Of a stretch of 11,953 bases of DNA, positions 5,314-11,953 are shown piece after piece (the first letter of the stretch is position 1; each line of letters starts with the position of its first letter). The position numbers were made by a program, and so were the translations under genes. The stretch comes from Paludibacteraceae bacterium (GTDB lineage Bacteria > Bacteroidota > Bacteroidia > Bacteroidales > Paludibacteraceae): contig JAFPLG010000113.1 of NCBI GenBank assembly GCA_017402895.1, forward strand, positions 1-11,953, written 5' to 3'. The notes beneath the pieces were generated by a model. The model saw only the letters and a program-made list of their open reading frames with translations, searched no databases and was not told the origin of the DNA.

Positions 5314-8313
5314 TTATAAAAGATTCAAGTTTACACCGAACAGGAACGATCCCGTCTTCGGATAATAGTTGTTGATATCAATGCCCGGGTAATCGATACA
5401 GCTGGTATTGATCTCAGGATCCAGACCGGAGTAGCTGGTGATTGTGAACAGGTTTTGTCCGGTAGCATAGATACGGAGCGAACGAACATACTTCGACTCC
5501 GGGAAACGGAAGGTATAACCAACGGTCAGGTTGTCGCACTTGAGGTACGAACCGTCCTCCAACCAGTAGTCGGAGAAGTGCTGATAGTCAGCATAAACGG
5601 CACCACCATTGACAGCTGCACCATTGCCCGACTGGATATCCTTTACGAAGAAGTTGTAGTCGGTCGAAGGATCGGTACCATCCGGGGTGTACATGAAGCG
5701 GGTTGCGTTGAGCACCTTGTTGCCAATCACACCGCGGAAGAAGATGGTGATATCCAGATCTTTCCACTTGATGGTGTTGTTCCAACCGTAGGTCAGAACA
5801 GGCTGTGCGCTACCCAGATACTGCTTGTCAGCCGTGGTCGGGTTAGCCGTCGGAGATCCGAAACGGTCCTCGTAAATCCACTTGCCTTCGCTGTTAATGC
5901 CCAAGAACTTGTATCCGTAGAACTGGCCTACGATACCACCCTCCTCCAATACCTGGGTATAGGAGTCAGATCCGTTGAACTTATTACCATAGAGGTTACC
6001 TTGCGGCGAAGTAGAATAGTTGAAGCCCTTGTCCGGGTCGCTGAGTTTGGTGATCTTGTTCTTGTTCCAAGCCAGCGTCAGGCCCGAAGTCCAGGTCCAG
6101 TCTTTGGTCTTAACAGGAATACCCGTAACGGCCAATTCAACACCGTAGGACAGCATCTCACCGGCGTTAGCCAGCAGCGTAGTGTACTGGTACGGAGGAG
6201 TCGGCACCTCGTAGTACCACAAGAGGTCCTTGGTGTTACGTACGTAACCCTCCAAGCTACCGAACAAGCGGTTGTTGAGGAATGCATAATCCAAACCGAG
6301 GTTGTACTCGAACTTACGCTCCCACTTCAGGTCGGGGTTGACGTTCTGAGTAACGGTATAGGTATTGATGTCCTTGCCTGCGAAGGTGATCACGTCGCTC
6401 TTCGAGAGCAGGGCAACCGACTTGAGGCTCTCGCCTACGTTGTTACCCGTGATACCAAAACCGGCACGGAGTTTGAGTTCGTTACACCAGTCGGCATCGC
6501 TCATGAACTCCTCGCCCTTGATGCGCCAACCAACGCTGACTGCGGGGAACCAACCCCACTTGTTGTTCGCACCGAAACGGCTCGAACCCTCAGCACGGAT
6601 AGAAGCAGAGAGCAAGTAACGCTCATCATAATTATAGTTTACGCGCGCAAAAGCTGCAGCCAGTGTGTAGGAGTTGCGATACGAACCTACGGTCAGGTTC
6701 GACTTGTCGGCAGCACCCTCACCGATGCTGTAGTACATCGTGCTCGGCATTACGAAGCCACGGTTCGAGATATTCTGACCGTCGTAGAGGAAGTGCTGGT
6801 AGGAGAAACCACCTACAGCTACGAAGCTATGCTTACCCCAGTTGTTGGCGTAGTCGATAGTTGCCTCGTAGAGTTGCTTGAAGTTGTTGTCCACGTTGCG
6901 GTAAGCCCAGTCGCCTGCGCTGGCAGCATTCGGAGACATCAGTTTGGGGTTGGTGTAACCGTACGAACGGTTGTCAGCCTCTTCAAAAGCAGCAAATGCG
7001 TTGATCTTCAGACCGGGAACAGCCTTGATATCCACCGTAGCCTTCAACGAACCACGGAAGTAGTTACCATCCTGGTAGGATTGCTTCATATTCAGATACT
7101 CTACCGGGTTGTACTGGCCGCTGTTGGTCACCAGATAATAGCCATTCGGCGATGTCTCGTCGTAGATAGGCATGGTCGGGTTGAGCAGCGCAGCCTGGGT
7201 ATAGAACGCGCCGTCGGAGTAGTCGTTACGATAATGCATATACGTAGCGTCGTATTGCAACTTGAGCCAGCCGTTGAGCATCTTCTGATCAGCAGCCAAC
7301 TTAGCGGTAATGTCGCGACGTCCGTTGTTCAATGCAATACCCTGAGCATCCTTATAGTTAACCGATGCACGGTAGGTGAAGTTCTTGTGAGCACCCGAGA
7401 TAGCCAGGTTGTGGTTGTGGGTGATAGCAGCCTTGCGCGAGATAGCAGCGGTCCAGTCGGTGGTAGCACCGTGGTCAATACCTGCGAGTTTGCCTCCCGT
7501 CATTGCGCTCAGGTTGCGGAACTGCTCAGCGTTAGCCATGCCGAGCGAAGAGTTGATCCAGGATACGTTCATGTATCCGCTGTACTCCAATTGGGTCTCT
7601 ACCTTGTCACCACCGGCAGCAGCGCCACGCTTGGTGGTAATCAGGATCACACCGTTCGTACCACGCGTACCGTAGATAGCGGCAGCAGAACCATCCTTGA
7701 GGACGTCCATCGATGCGATTTCATCCGGCGAGATGTTGTCGATGTTATCCGTGGGGACACCATCCACAATATACAAAGGAGCGGAATCGGTTCCCTGACC
7801 CAGCGTCGAGAAACCACGGATCTGGATGTTGTAACCAGTGCTGGTCGGGTCAGCGGTCGTACGGCTGATATTCAAACCGGCCACCTTACCCTGGAGCAGA
7901 CCAACAGGACTGGATTGCACACCGGCGTTGAAGTCCTCAGCCTTGACAGAAGCCACCGAACCGGTCACCTCTTTCTTCTTCTGCGAACCATAACCGATCG
8001 CAACAACCTCCTGCAACTGGTGAGCGCTCTCTTTCAGGCGAACGGTCATACCGTTGTGCGCCTTAACGGTCTGCGTCTCAAATCCCATGTAGGAGACTTG
8101 CAGTTGTGCACCATCCGGAACCTTGATGGAGAAATTACCATCATAGTCCGTCACTGTTCCATTAGTGGTACCTACTTGCAGGATGGCAGCACCAATGACA
8201 GGCTCACCTGTGGCTGCTTCCAAAACGGTACCCGAAATCTGAGCCTTCACTGCGGTGGCAAACACCAGCGCCAAAGCCATCAGACATAGAGAAAGTGTTT
8301 TGTTTTTCATCAT
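5314..8313 (-). CDS. SusC/RagA-family TonB-dependent oligosaccharide transporter
   Basis: A 999-residue TonB-dependent outer-membrane porin that imports oligosaccharides delivered by its SusD-like partner. A signal peptide (about 1-24, ending AVKA) is followed directly by a carboxypeptidase-regulatory-like domain (about 25-95; ISGTVLEAATGEPVIGAAI, then DGNFSIKVP). Next come a TonB-box-like segment with the family signature (QEVVAIGYGSQKKKEVTGSV, 101-120) and the plug domain (about 120-230). The plug contains IQIRGFST, PLYIVDGVP (179-187), and DVLKDGSAAAIYGTRGTNG (203-221). The remainder is a 22-strand-type beta-barrel ending in FLFGVNLNLL, a typical C-terminal beta-signal. There is no N-terminal STN domain, so control by a trans-envelope ECF sigma/anti-sigma pair is not indicated. 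The start has tandem ATG codons at 8313 and 8310; either would give a usable signal peptide. It lies 41 nt after the MFS gene and 21 nt before the SusD-like gene. Confidence 0.97.
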   Translation of the reverse strand: MMKNKTLSLCLMALALVFATAVKAQISGTVLEAATGEPVIGAAILQVGTTNGTVTDYDGNFSIKVPDGAQLQVSYMGFETQTVKAHNGMTVRLKESAHQLQEVVAIGYGSQKKKEVTGSVASVKAEDFNAGVQSSPVGLLQGKVAGLNISRTTADPTSTGYNIQIRGFSTLGQGTDSAPLYIVDGVPTDNIDNISPDEIASMDVLKDGSAAAIYGTRGTNGVILITTKRGAAAGGDKVETQLEYSGYMNVSWINSSLGMANAEQFRNLSAMTGGKLAGIDHGATTDWTAAISRKAAITHNHNLAISGAHKNFTYRASVNYKDAQGIALNNGRRDITAKLAADQKMLNGWLKLQYDATYMHYRNDYSDGAFYTQAALLNPTMPIYDETSPNGYYLVTNSGQYNPVEYLNMKQSYQDGNYFRGSLKATVDIKAVPGLKINAFAAFEEADNRSYGYTNPKLMSPNAASAGDWAYRNVDNNFKQLYEATIDYANNWGKHSFVAVGGFSYQHFLYDGQNISNRGFVMPSTMYYSIGEGAADKSNLTVGSYRNSYTLAAAFARVNYNYDERYLLSASIRAEGSSRFGANNKWGWFPAVSVGWRIKGEEFMSDADWCNELKLRAGFGITGNNVGESLKSVALLSKSDVITFAGKDINTYTVTQNVNPDLKWERKFEYNLGLDYAFLNNRLFGSLEGYVRNTKDLLWYYEVPTPPYQYTTLLANAGEMLSYGVELAVTGIPVKTKDWTWTSGLTLAWNKNKITKLSDPDKGFNYSTSPQGNLYGNKFNGSDSYTQVLEEGGIVGQFYGYKFLGINSEGKWIYEDRFGSPTANPTTADKQYLGSAQPVLTYGWNNTIKWKDLDITIFFRGVIGNKVLNATRFMYTPDGTDPSTDYNFFVKDIQSGNGAAVNGGAVYADYQHFSDYWLEDGSYLKCDNLTVGYTFRFPESKYVRSLRIYATGQNLFTITSYSGLDPEINTSCIDYPGIDINNYYPKTGSFLFGVNLNLL

Positions 8314-8354
8314 GATGATTAATTAAAGATTAGTTGATTTATTGTGTTGTTTGT

Positions 8355-9707
8355 TTAGTCTTCTTTTTCTTTAATAAGGAATACGGACGCAGCGCCCAAG
8401 ACGAGGAGCACACCGGCTACAACGAGCATTCCAGCCTGTACATTGGCGCAGACATACTTCAGCAGCAAACCACCGCACAATGCAGCCACGATCTGCGGTA
8501 CGCAGATAGTACAGTTGAACAGGCCCAGGTAATAACCCATGTTACCACCCTTGATGGCGTTGGTCACGATCGTGAACGGCAAAGCCAACATCGCTGCCCA
8601 AGCGGCACCGATCAGAGCATAACTGAGCCACAGCACATACTGGTTGGTTACAAAGAACACCGAAACAAATCCAATAGCGCCCACCAACAGCGAGATGGCA
8701 TAAGCACCCTTGTTGCCCGTCCATTTCTCCAGCAACGGCAGAATCATCGCCCAAAGAAGCGAACCAACTGCTTGTACGCAGAAGACAACACCTACCCAAT
8801 CGCCGGCATTCTGATATTCCATAGCTGCCGTACTGGCTTCATCCCATCCGAAACAATTAACCGCGATGGAACCAATGGAATAGGTCCACATATACATAAA
8901 CGCTGCCCAGCAGAAAAATTGAACAAGTCCTACAGTCCAGAAAGCACTTGGTGCCTCCTTGAGGAGCGTCAGGAATCCCTTCTCCTCTTTAGCCTCTGAC
9001 CCTTCGCCTTTCGCCTTATCAATGCCGTGGAACTCCGCATATTCCTGCGGATTGAGCTCCTTAACAGTCATAAAGGTATAGAGCGAGCAGAGAATCAATA
9101 TAGCTGCGCCGGCATAGAACGACCACTTCACACTATCAGGAATCACGCCCTCGGGTGCTGTGTTGGCAATACCAATCCACGTAAAGAAAATCGGGAAGAG
9201 GTAACCCACTACCGAACCGGCATTACACAACGCCGACTGGATTGCATAGGCCGTACCCTTCTGCTCCTCGTTGACCATATCGCCCACCATCATCTTAAAC
9301 GGCTGCATGGCGATATTGATACTCGTATCCAGGAACATCAGGCTGAACAGGCCGAACCACATTGCGGCGTTCAGTCCGAGGAATGCTGACTGCGCAAAGG
9401 TAAAGTTTCCCGCATTGGGCAACAGAGCCATCACAGCCACAGCGATCAACGCACCCACAAGGAGATATGGTTTACGGCGACCCAGACGATTCCATGTCTT
9501 ATCCGAATACTTACCCACCAGCGGCTGAACAATCATACCCATCAGCGGCGGGAGAATCCAGAAGAAACTCAAGGTGTGCGGGTCGGCACCCAACGTAGCA
9601 AAAATACGGGAGATATTGGCACTCTGGAGCGCGTAAGCAATCTGTACGCCAAAGAAGCCAAAACTGAGATTAAAGAGCTGTCCAAAGGACAAATTTCGTT
9701 TCTGCAT
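8355..9707 (-). CDS. MFS sugar transporter, SLC45/GPH-like (probable maltose or maltodextrin importer)
   Basis: A 450-residue inner-membrane protein with about 12 hydrophobic segments, probably moving maltose or a similar oligosaccharide into the cytoplasm by cation symport. The loop after the second segment holds GKYSDKTWNRLGRRKPY (65-81), the MFS loop 2-3 motif in the form seen in SLC45-type sucrose/maltose carriers. FLDTSINIAMQPFKMMVGDMV (125-145) is also characteristic. A charged central loop (about 216-250, rich in Lys and Glu) separates the two six-helix halves. The start at 9707 (MQKRNLSFGQLFNLSFGFFG) leaves a leader of about 20 nt from the predicted promoter. It is first in the operon, ahead of the SusC/D/E-like genes. 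Bacteroidota starch/maltose loci are known to include such MFS carriers, which supports an alpha-glucan role. The exact substrate and coupling ion are not determined by the sequence. Confidence 0.9.
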   Translation of the reverse strand: MQKRNLSFGQLFNLSFGFFGVQIAYALQSANISRIFATLGADPHTLSFFWILPPLMGMIVQPLVGKYSDKTWNRLGRRKPYLLVGALIAVAVMALLPNAGNFTFAQSAFLGLNAAMWFGLFSLMFLDTSINIAMQPFKMMVGDMVNEEQKGTAYAIQSALCNAGSVVGYLFPIFFTWIGIANTAPEGVIPDSVKWSFYAGAAILILCSLYTFMTVKELNPQEYAEFHGIDKAKGEGSEAKEEKGFLTLLKEAPSAFWTVGLVQFFCWAAFMYMWTYSIGSIAVNCFGWDEASTAAMEYQNAGDWVGVVFCVQAVGSLLWAMILPLLEKWTGNKGAYAISLLVGAIGFVSVFFVTNQYVLWLSYALIGAAWAAMLALPFTIVTNAIKGGNMGYYLGLFNCTICVPQIVAALCGGLLLKYVCANVQAGMLVVAGVLLVLGAASVFLIKEKED

Positions 9708-9712
9708 AGTAT

Positions 9713-9729
9713 TCGATTTTAAAAATCGA
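9713..9729. promoter_or_regulatory. Inverted repeat in the leader of the MFS operon
   Basis: TCGATTTT and AAAATCGA flank a single central base, giving perfect 8-bp arms. It lies between the -7 box (9733-9740) and the ATG (9709-9707 side), so it would cover the transcription start and nearly the whole short leader, ending 5 nt before the start codon. It could be an operator or an RNA hairpin that affects translation initiation; the sequence does not distinguish these. Confidence 0.5.
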
Positions 9730-9732
9730 GGG

Positions 9733-9764
9733 CAAAATTACAACATTTTTTTGACATGTGCAAG
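9733..9764 (-). promoter_or_regulatory. Promoter of the MFS-susCDE operon
   Basis: On the minus strand TAATTTTG (9740-9733) matches the -7 consensus TAnnTTTG exactly. A 20-nt spacer separates it from CTTG (9764-9761), a one-mismatch version of the -33 TTTG. The weaker -33 box would fit a promoter that needs an activator, which is inference. It points away from recQ and leaves a leader of about 20 nt before the MFS ATG. Confidence 0.7.
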
Positions 9765-9819
9765 AGTTTGGGTAATTTTTTTGGAAAAAATGTTAAATTT
9801 TTCGGACATCTGTGTCAAG
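9753..9819. promoter_or_regulatory. Two diverged copies of a GACAT..GTG..CAAG motif upstream of the MFS operon
   Basis: GACATGTGCAAG (9753-9764) and GACATCTGTGTCAAG (9805-9819) align with a 3-nt gap; TTTG and an ATTTT run follow each copy. The first copy overlaps the -33 box of the MFS operon and the second starts 52 bp further upstream, about five helical turns. This arrangement could be a pair of regulator-binding sites. The match is imperfect and short, so chance similarity in an AT-rich region is possible. Confidence 0.3.
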
Positions 9820-9848
9820 TTTGTCATTTTCAACTTGCATCAGACACA
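9811..9848. repeat. Nested inverted repeat in the divergent intergenic region
   Basis: Inner arms CAAGTT (9816-9821) and AACTTG (9832-9837) enclose a 10-nt centre. An outer pair, TGTGT (9811-9815) and ACACA (9844-9848), extends the stem with an asymmetric bulge of six bases on one side. It lies upstream of both divergent promoters, so it would not be transcribed from either of them. A protein-binding dyad is the more likely reading if it is functional. Confidence 0.35.
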
Positions 9849-9923
9849 AACTATTTTAAAACACAAGGGGACATGAAAAACGAGCAAAGGCGAAATGTGT
9901 TTTTGAAAAAAAATGCAGAATTA

Positions 9924-9955
9924 TTTGCATATATGCAATATTATTTGTACTTTTG
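9924..9955 (+). promoter_or_regulatory. recQ promoter, Bacteroidetes -33/-7 type
   Basis: TTTG (9924-9927), exactly 20 nt, then TACTTTTG (9948-9955) matches TTTG-N19-21-TAnnTTTG at every fixed position. Transcription would start near 9961, leaving a leader of about 35 nt before the ATG at 9996. This position also argues for 9996 rather than the in-frame ATG at 9873 as the recQ start. Confidence 0.82.
9925..9938. promoter_or_regulatory. 14-bp palindrome in the recQ promoter (candidate operator)
   Basis: TTGCATATATGCAA is a perfect 14-bp palindrome that overlaps the -33 box and occupies the first half of the -33/-7 spacer of the recQ promoter. Symmetry does not extend beyond these 14 bases. 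Its placement would suit a repressor, but the binding factor is unknown and it does not look like a classical LexA box. Confidence 0.5.
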
Positions 9956-9995
9956 TGCGATTTTTTGCAAGAGAAATAATTTGACCAATCTATAT

Positions 9996-11953
9996 ATGAA
10001 GGTTACACACGAAGAACTAATCAAAGCGCTTCAGCTGAATTTCGGTTTCGACAGCTTCAAGGGCAACCAGGAAGCCATCATCAACAACCTGATGGACGGC
10101 AAGGACACCTTTGTGCTGATGCCGACCGGAGGAGGCAAGAGTCTGTGCTACCAACTGCCGTCGCTACTAATGGACGGCGTGGCTATCGTCATCTCGCCGC
10201 TCATCGCGCTCATGAAAAACCAGGTGGACGCCATGCGCAACTACTCGGAAGAGGACGGCGTAGCGCACTTTATCAACTCATCGCTCTCGCGTCCGGAGAT
10301 CACGATTGTCAAAGAGGACGTGCTGGCGGGCAAGACCAAACTGCTCTACCTGGCCCCCGAGAGCCTGCAGAAATCGGAAAACGTCGACTTCCTGAAGGGT
10401 GTGAAGATATCGTTCTATGCCGTCGACGAGGCGCATTGTATCTCGGAATGGGGACACGACTTCCGTCCAGAGTATCGTCAGATACGCGCGATGATTCTGC
10501 GTATCGGCAAAGCCCCCATCATCACGCTGACCGCCACGGCTACGCCGAAGGTGCAGCACGACATCCAGAAGAACCTGGACATGATGGAAGCCACAGTCTT
10601 CAAGTCGAGTTTCAATCGTCCGAACCTGTACTACGAAGTGCGGCCCAAGACCGAAAACGTGGACAAGGACCTGGTTCGATATATCAAGAGCATGGAGGGC
10701 AAAAGCGGCATCGTCTATTGTCTGGCGCGCAAAGAGGTGGAAGATCTGGCCAAGACGCTTCAGGTCAACAACATCGCAGCCCTGCCGTATCATGCCGGCA
10801 TGGACGCTCCCACCCGCAGCGCCAACCAGGACGCGTTCCTCATGGAGAAATGCCAGGTCATCGTGGCCACCATCGCCTTTGGTATGGGTATCGACAAGCC
10901 GGATGTGCGCTTTGTGGTGCACTACGACATCCCGAAATCGCTGGAGGGATACTACCAAGAGACCGGCCGTGCCGGACGTGACGGTGGCGAGGGACAGTGT
11001 ATCTGCTACTACAGCCCGAAAGACTTGGAGCGACTGCGTAAGTTCCAGCAGGGTAAGCCCGTGGCGGAGATTGAGATCGGCAACCAGTTGCTATTTGAGA
11101 CCCAGGCCTATGCCGAGTCGACCAACTGCCGTCGTCAACTGCTGCTCAACTACTTCGGCGAGGACTACAACGAGCCTAACTGCGGCAACTGCGACAACTG
11201 CAAGAAGACCTACCACACGATAGACGCTACTGAACTGCTGGAGTTGATTCTGGAGACTATAGTGCAGCTCAACGAGAAATTCAAGACCGAGCATATCGTA
11301 GATATCCTCCACGGCAACGAGACCAACGACGTGATGAGCTACAAGCACAACGAGATAGAAAACTTCGGTGCGGCTGAGGATGAAGAGGAATCAACCCTGT
11401 TGGCCATCATCCGTCAGGCTCGACTGAGCGGCTTCCTCACCAAGGAAGTAGAGACCTACGGCGTACTCAAACTATCGCCGGAAGGCAAGAAGTTCCTCAA
11501 GAAGCCGCATAAGTTCGAAGTCAAGATTGAGGTGCACGACGAGGACGAAGGCGACAACCAGGACAATCCCGTAGCAACGTGCGCCGCAGCCGACGATGTG
11601 CTGTTCTCCATCCTAAAAGATGTGCGTAAGAAACTGAGCAAGCACATGGATGTGCCGCCGTTCGTTATCTTCCAGGATCCTTCGCTCGAAGCCATGGCAA
11701 CCACCTACCCGATTACGCTGGAAGAACTGCAGAACATCCCCGGCGTGGGCGTGGGCAAGGCCAAACGCTATGGCGAAGAGTTCTTGCGCGTGATAAAAGA
11801 GTACGTGGAAGAAAACGAGATCATCCGTCCGGAGGACCTGCGTGTACGTACCGTGGCCAAGGACTCAACCCGCAAGATCAGCATCATTCAGGCAATCGAC
11901 CGTCGTGTCGAACTCGACGAACTGGCTGAATCAAAGGGCATGTCGATGGAGGA
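9996..11953 (+). CDS. recQ: ATP-dependent DNA helicase RecQ (C-terminal end off the window)
   Basis: A 3'-5' superfamily 2 helicase that acts in recombination and repair of stalled replication forks. I translated 652 codons to the window edge. Visible motifs are the N-terminal F-x-G-N-Q-E motif 0 region (FKGNQEA, 21-27), Walker A MPTGGGKS (42-49), DEAH (144-147), TATAT (179-183), the FGMGIDKPDVR segment (295-305) and motif VI QETGRAGRDG (321-330). The zinc-binding cysteines of the RecQ C-terminal domain are present at 378, 396, 399 and 402. A winged-helix region follows, then an acidic linker (about 513-523), then an HRDC domain (about 534-605, with ITLEELQNIPGVGVGKAKRYG). The chain continues past HRDC, as in Bacteroidetes RecQ of about 725 residues, so perhaps 70 residues are missing. 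The start at 9996 gives the usual short N-terminus before the helicase core. An in-frame ATG at 9873 would add 41 residues but lies upstream of the best promoter. It is divergent from the transport operon. Confidence 0.97.
   Translation, partial: MKVTHEELIKALQLNFGFDSFKGNQEAIINNLMDGKDTFVLMPTGGGKSLCYQLPSLLMDGVAIVISPLIALMKNQVDAMRNYSEEDGVAHFINSSLSRPEITIVKEDVLAGKTKLLYLAPESLQKSENVDFLKGVKISFYAVDEAHCISEWGHDFRPEYRQIRAMILRIGKAPIITLTATATPKVQHDIQKNLDMMEATVFKSSFNRPNLYYEVRPKTENVDKDLVRYIKSMEGKSGIVYCLARKEVEDLAKTLQVNNIAALPYHAGMDAPTRSANQDAFLMEKCQVIVATIAFGMGIDKPDVRFVVHYDIPKSLEGYYQETGRAGRDGGEGQCICYYSPKDLERLRKFQQGKPVAEIEIGNQLLFETQAYAESTNCRRQLLLNYFGEDYNEPNCGNCDNCKKTYHTIDATELLELILETIVQLNEKFKTEHIVDILHGNETNDVMSYKHNEIENFGAAEDEEESTLLAIIRQARLSGFLTKEVETYGVLKLSPEGKKFLKKPHKFEVKIEVHDEDEGDNQDNPVATCAAADDVLFSILKDVRKKLSKHMDVPPFVIFQDPSLEAMATTYPITLEELQNIPGVGVGKAKRYGEEFLRVIKEYVEENEIIRPEDLRVRTVAKDSTRKISIIQAIDRRVELDELAESKGMSME

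Larger units (their letters stand above)
1973..9764 (-). other. Four-gene glycan uptake operon (MFS - susC-like - susD-like - susE/F-like)
   Basis: One promoter at 9733-9764 and one intrinsic terminator at 1973-2003 bracket four same-strand genes with gaps of 41, 21 and 74 nt, and no convincing internal promoter was seen. The proteins cover outer-surface binding, outer-membrane import and inner-membrane import. Within these limits there is no glycoside hydrolase, phosphorylase, sensor, sigma factor or LacI-type regulator. This is an inferred transcription unit. Confidence 0.8.

Noticed and set aside
2030..8289. Very long antisense open frames opposite the transport genes (plus strand 2030-3475, 3502-5313 and 5455-8289; 481, 603 and 944 codons).
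   Set aside because: They lie opposite SusE/F-, SusD- and SusC-like genes whose identity is certain. Their translations show no recognisable domains. They arise because the real genes rarely use TTA, CTA and TCA in the register that would create antisense stops.
10145..11223. Alternative-frame open frames on both strands inside recQ (for example 10145-10981 plus and 10278-10958 minus).
   Set aside because: They overlap the RecQ frame that encodes Walker A, DEAH, motif VI and the zinc cysteines; their translations are low-complexity Arg/Ser/Thr-rich or Val/His-rich shadows.
1..11953. Search for tRNA or rRNA genes, CRISPR arrays, insertion sequences, transposases, phage genes and toxin-antitoxin pairs.
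   Set aside because: None seen. Nearly all of the window is accounted for by six coding sequences; the larger gaps (1883-2026 and 9708-9995) contain only the regulatory elements described.

Overview
The window looks like a chromosomal segment of a Bacteroidota (Bacteroidales-type) bacterium. The evidence is a SusC/SusD pair with SusE/F-type lipoproteins, a class III fructose-1,6-bisphosphatase and RecQ that read like Bacteroides/Prevotella homologues, and promoters of the Bacteroidetes type (TTTG, about 20 nt, TAnnTTTG) with AT-rich leaders lacking clear Shine-Dalgarno sites. Genus cannot be decided from the sequence alone.

Layout. (1) 1-1882, minus: fbp, a class III fructose-1,6-bisphosphatase whose C-terminal end lies outside the window; it carries a 7-bp tandem repeat inside its coding sequence. 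(2) 1883-2026: fbp promoter with a 12-bp inverted repeat in its spacer, a short 7-bp direct repeat, and a strong intrinsic terminator for the operon upstream. (3) 2027-9707, minus, transcribed right to left: MFS sugar transporter, SusC-like TonB-dependent transporter, SusD-like lipoprotein, SusE/F-like multi-domain glycan-binding lipoprotein ending in a CBM26-like module. Gaps are 41, 21 and 74 nt, so this is one operon with a promoter at its head and a terminator at its tail. (4) 9708-9995: 288-nt divergent intergenic region with two back-to-back promoters, a palindrome, inverted repeats and a diverged direct repeat. (5) 9996-11953, plus: recQ helicase, running off the right end.

How the genes work together. 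The four-gene operon is a compact uptake system, probably for starch or maltodextrin. The surface lipoproteins (SusE/F-like, SusD-like) bind glycan, the SusC-like porin takes oligosaccharides across the outer membrane using TonB energy, and the MFS protein would take the resulting small sugars across the inner membrane. No glycoside hydrolase, phosphorylase or sensor gene lies between the predicted promoter and terminator, so the enzymes and regulator must be encoded elsewhere. fbp (gluconeogenesis) and recQ (DNA repair) are housekeeping neighbours, apparently separate transcription units.

I found no clearly new multi-gene system. The points most worth checking are the heptanucleotide repeat in fbp, which has the form of a contingency (phase-variation) locus, and the symmetric elements overlapping the three promoters.
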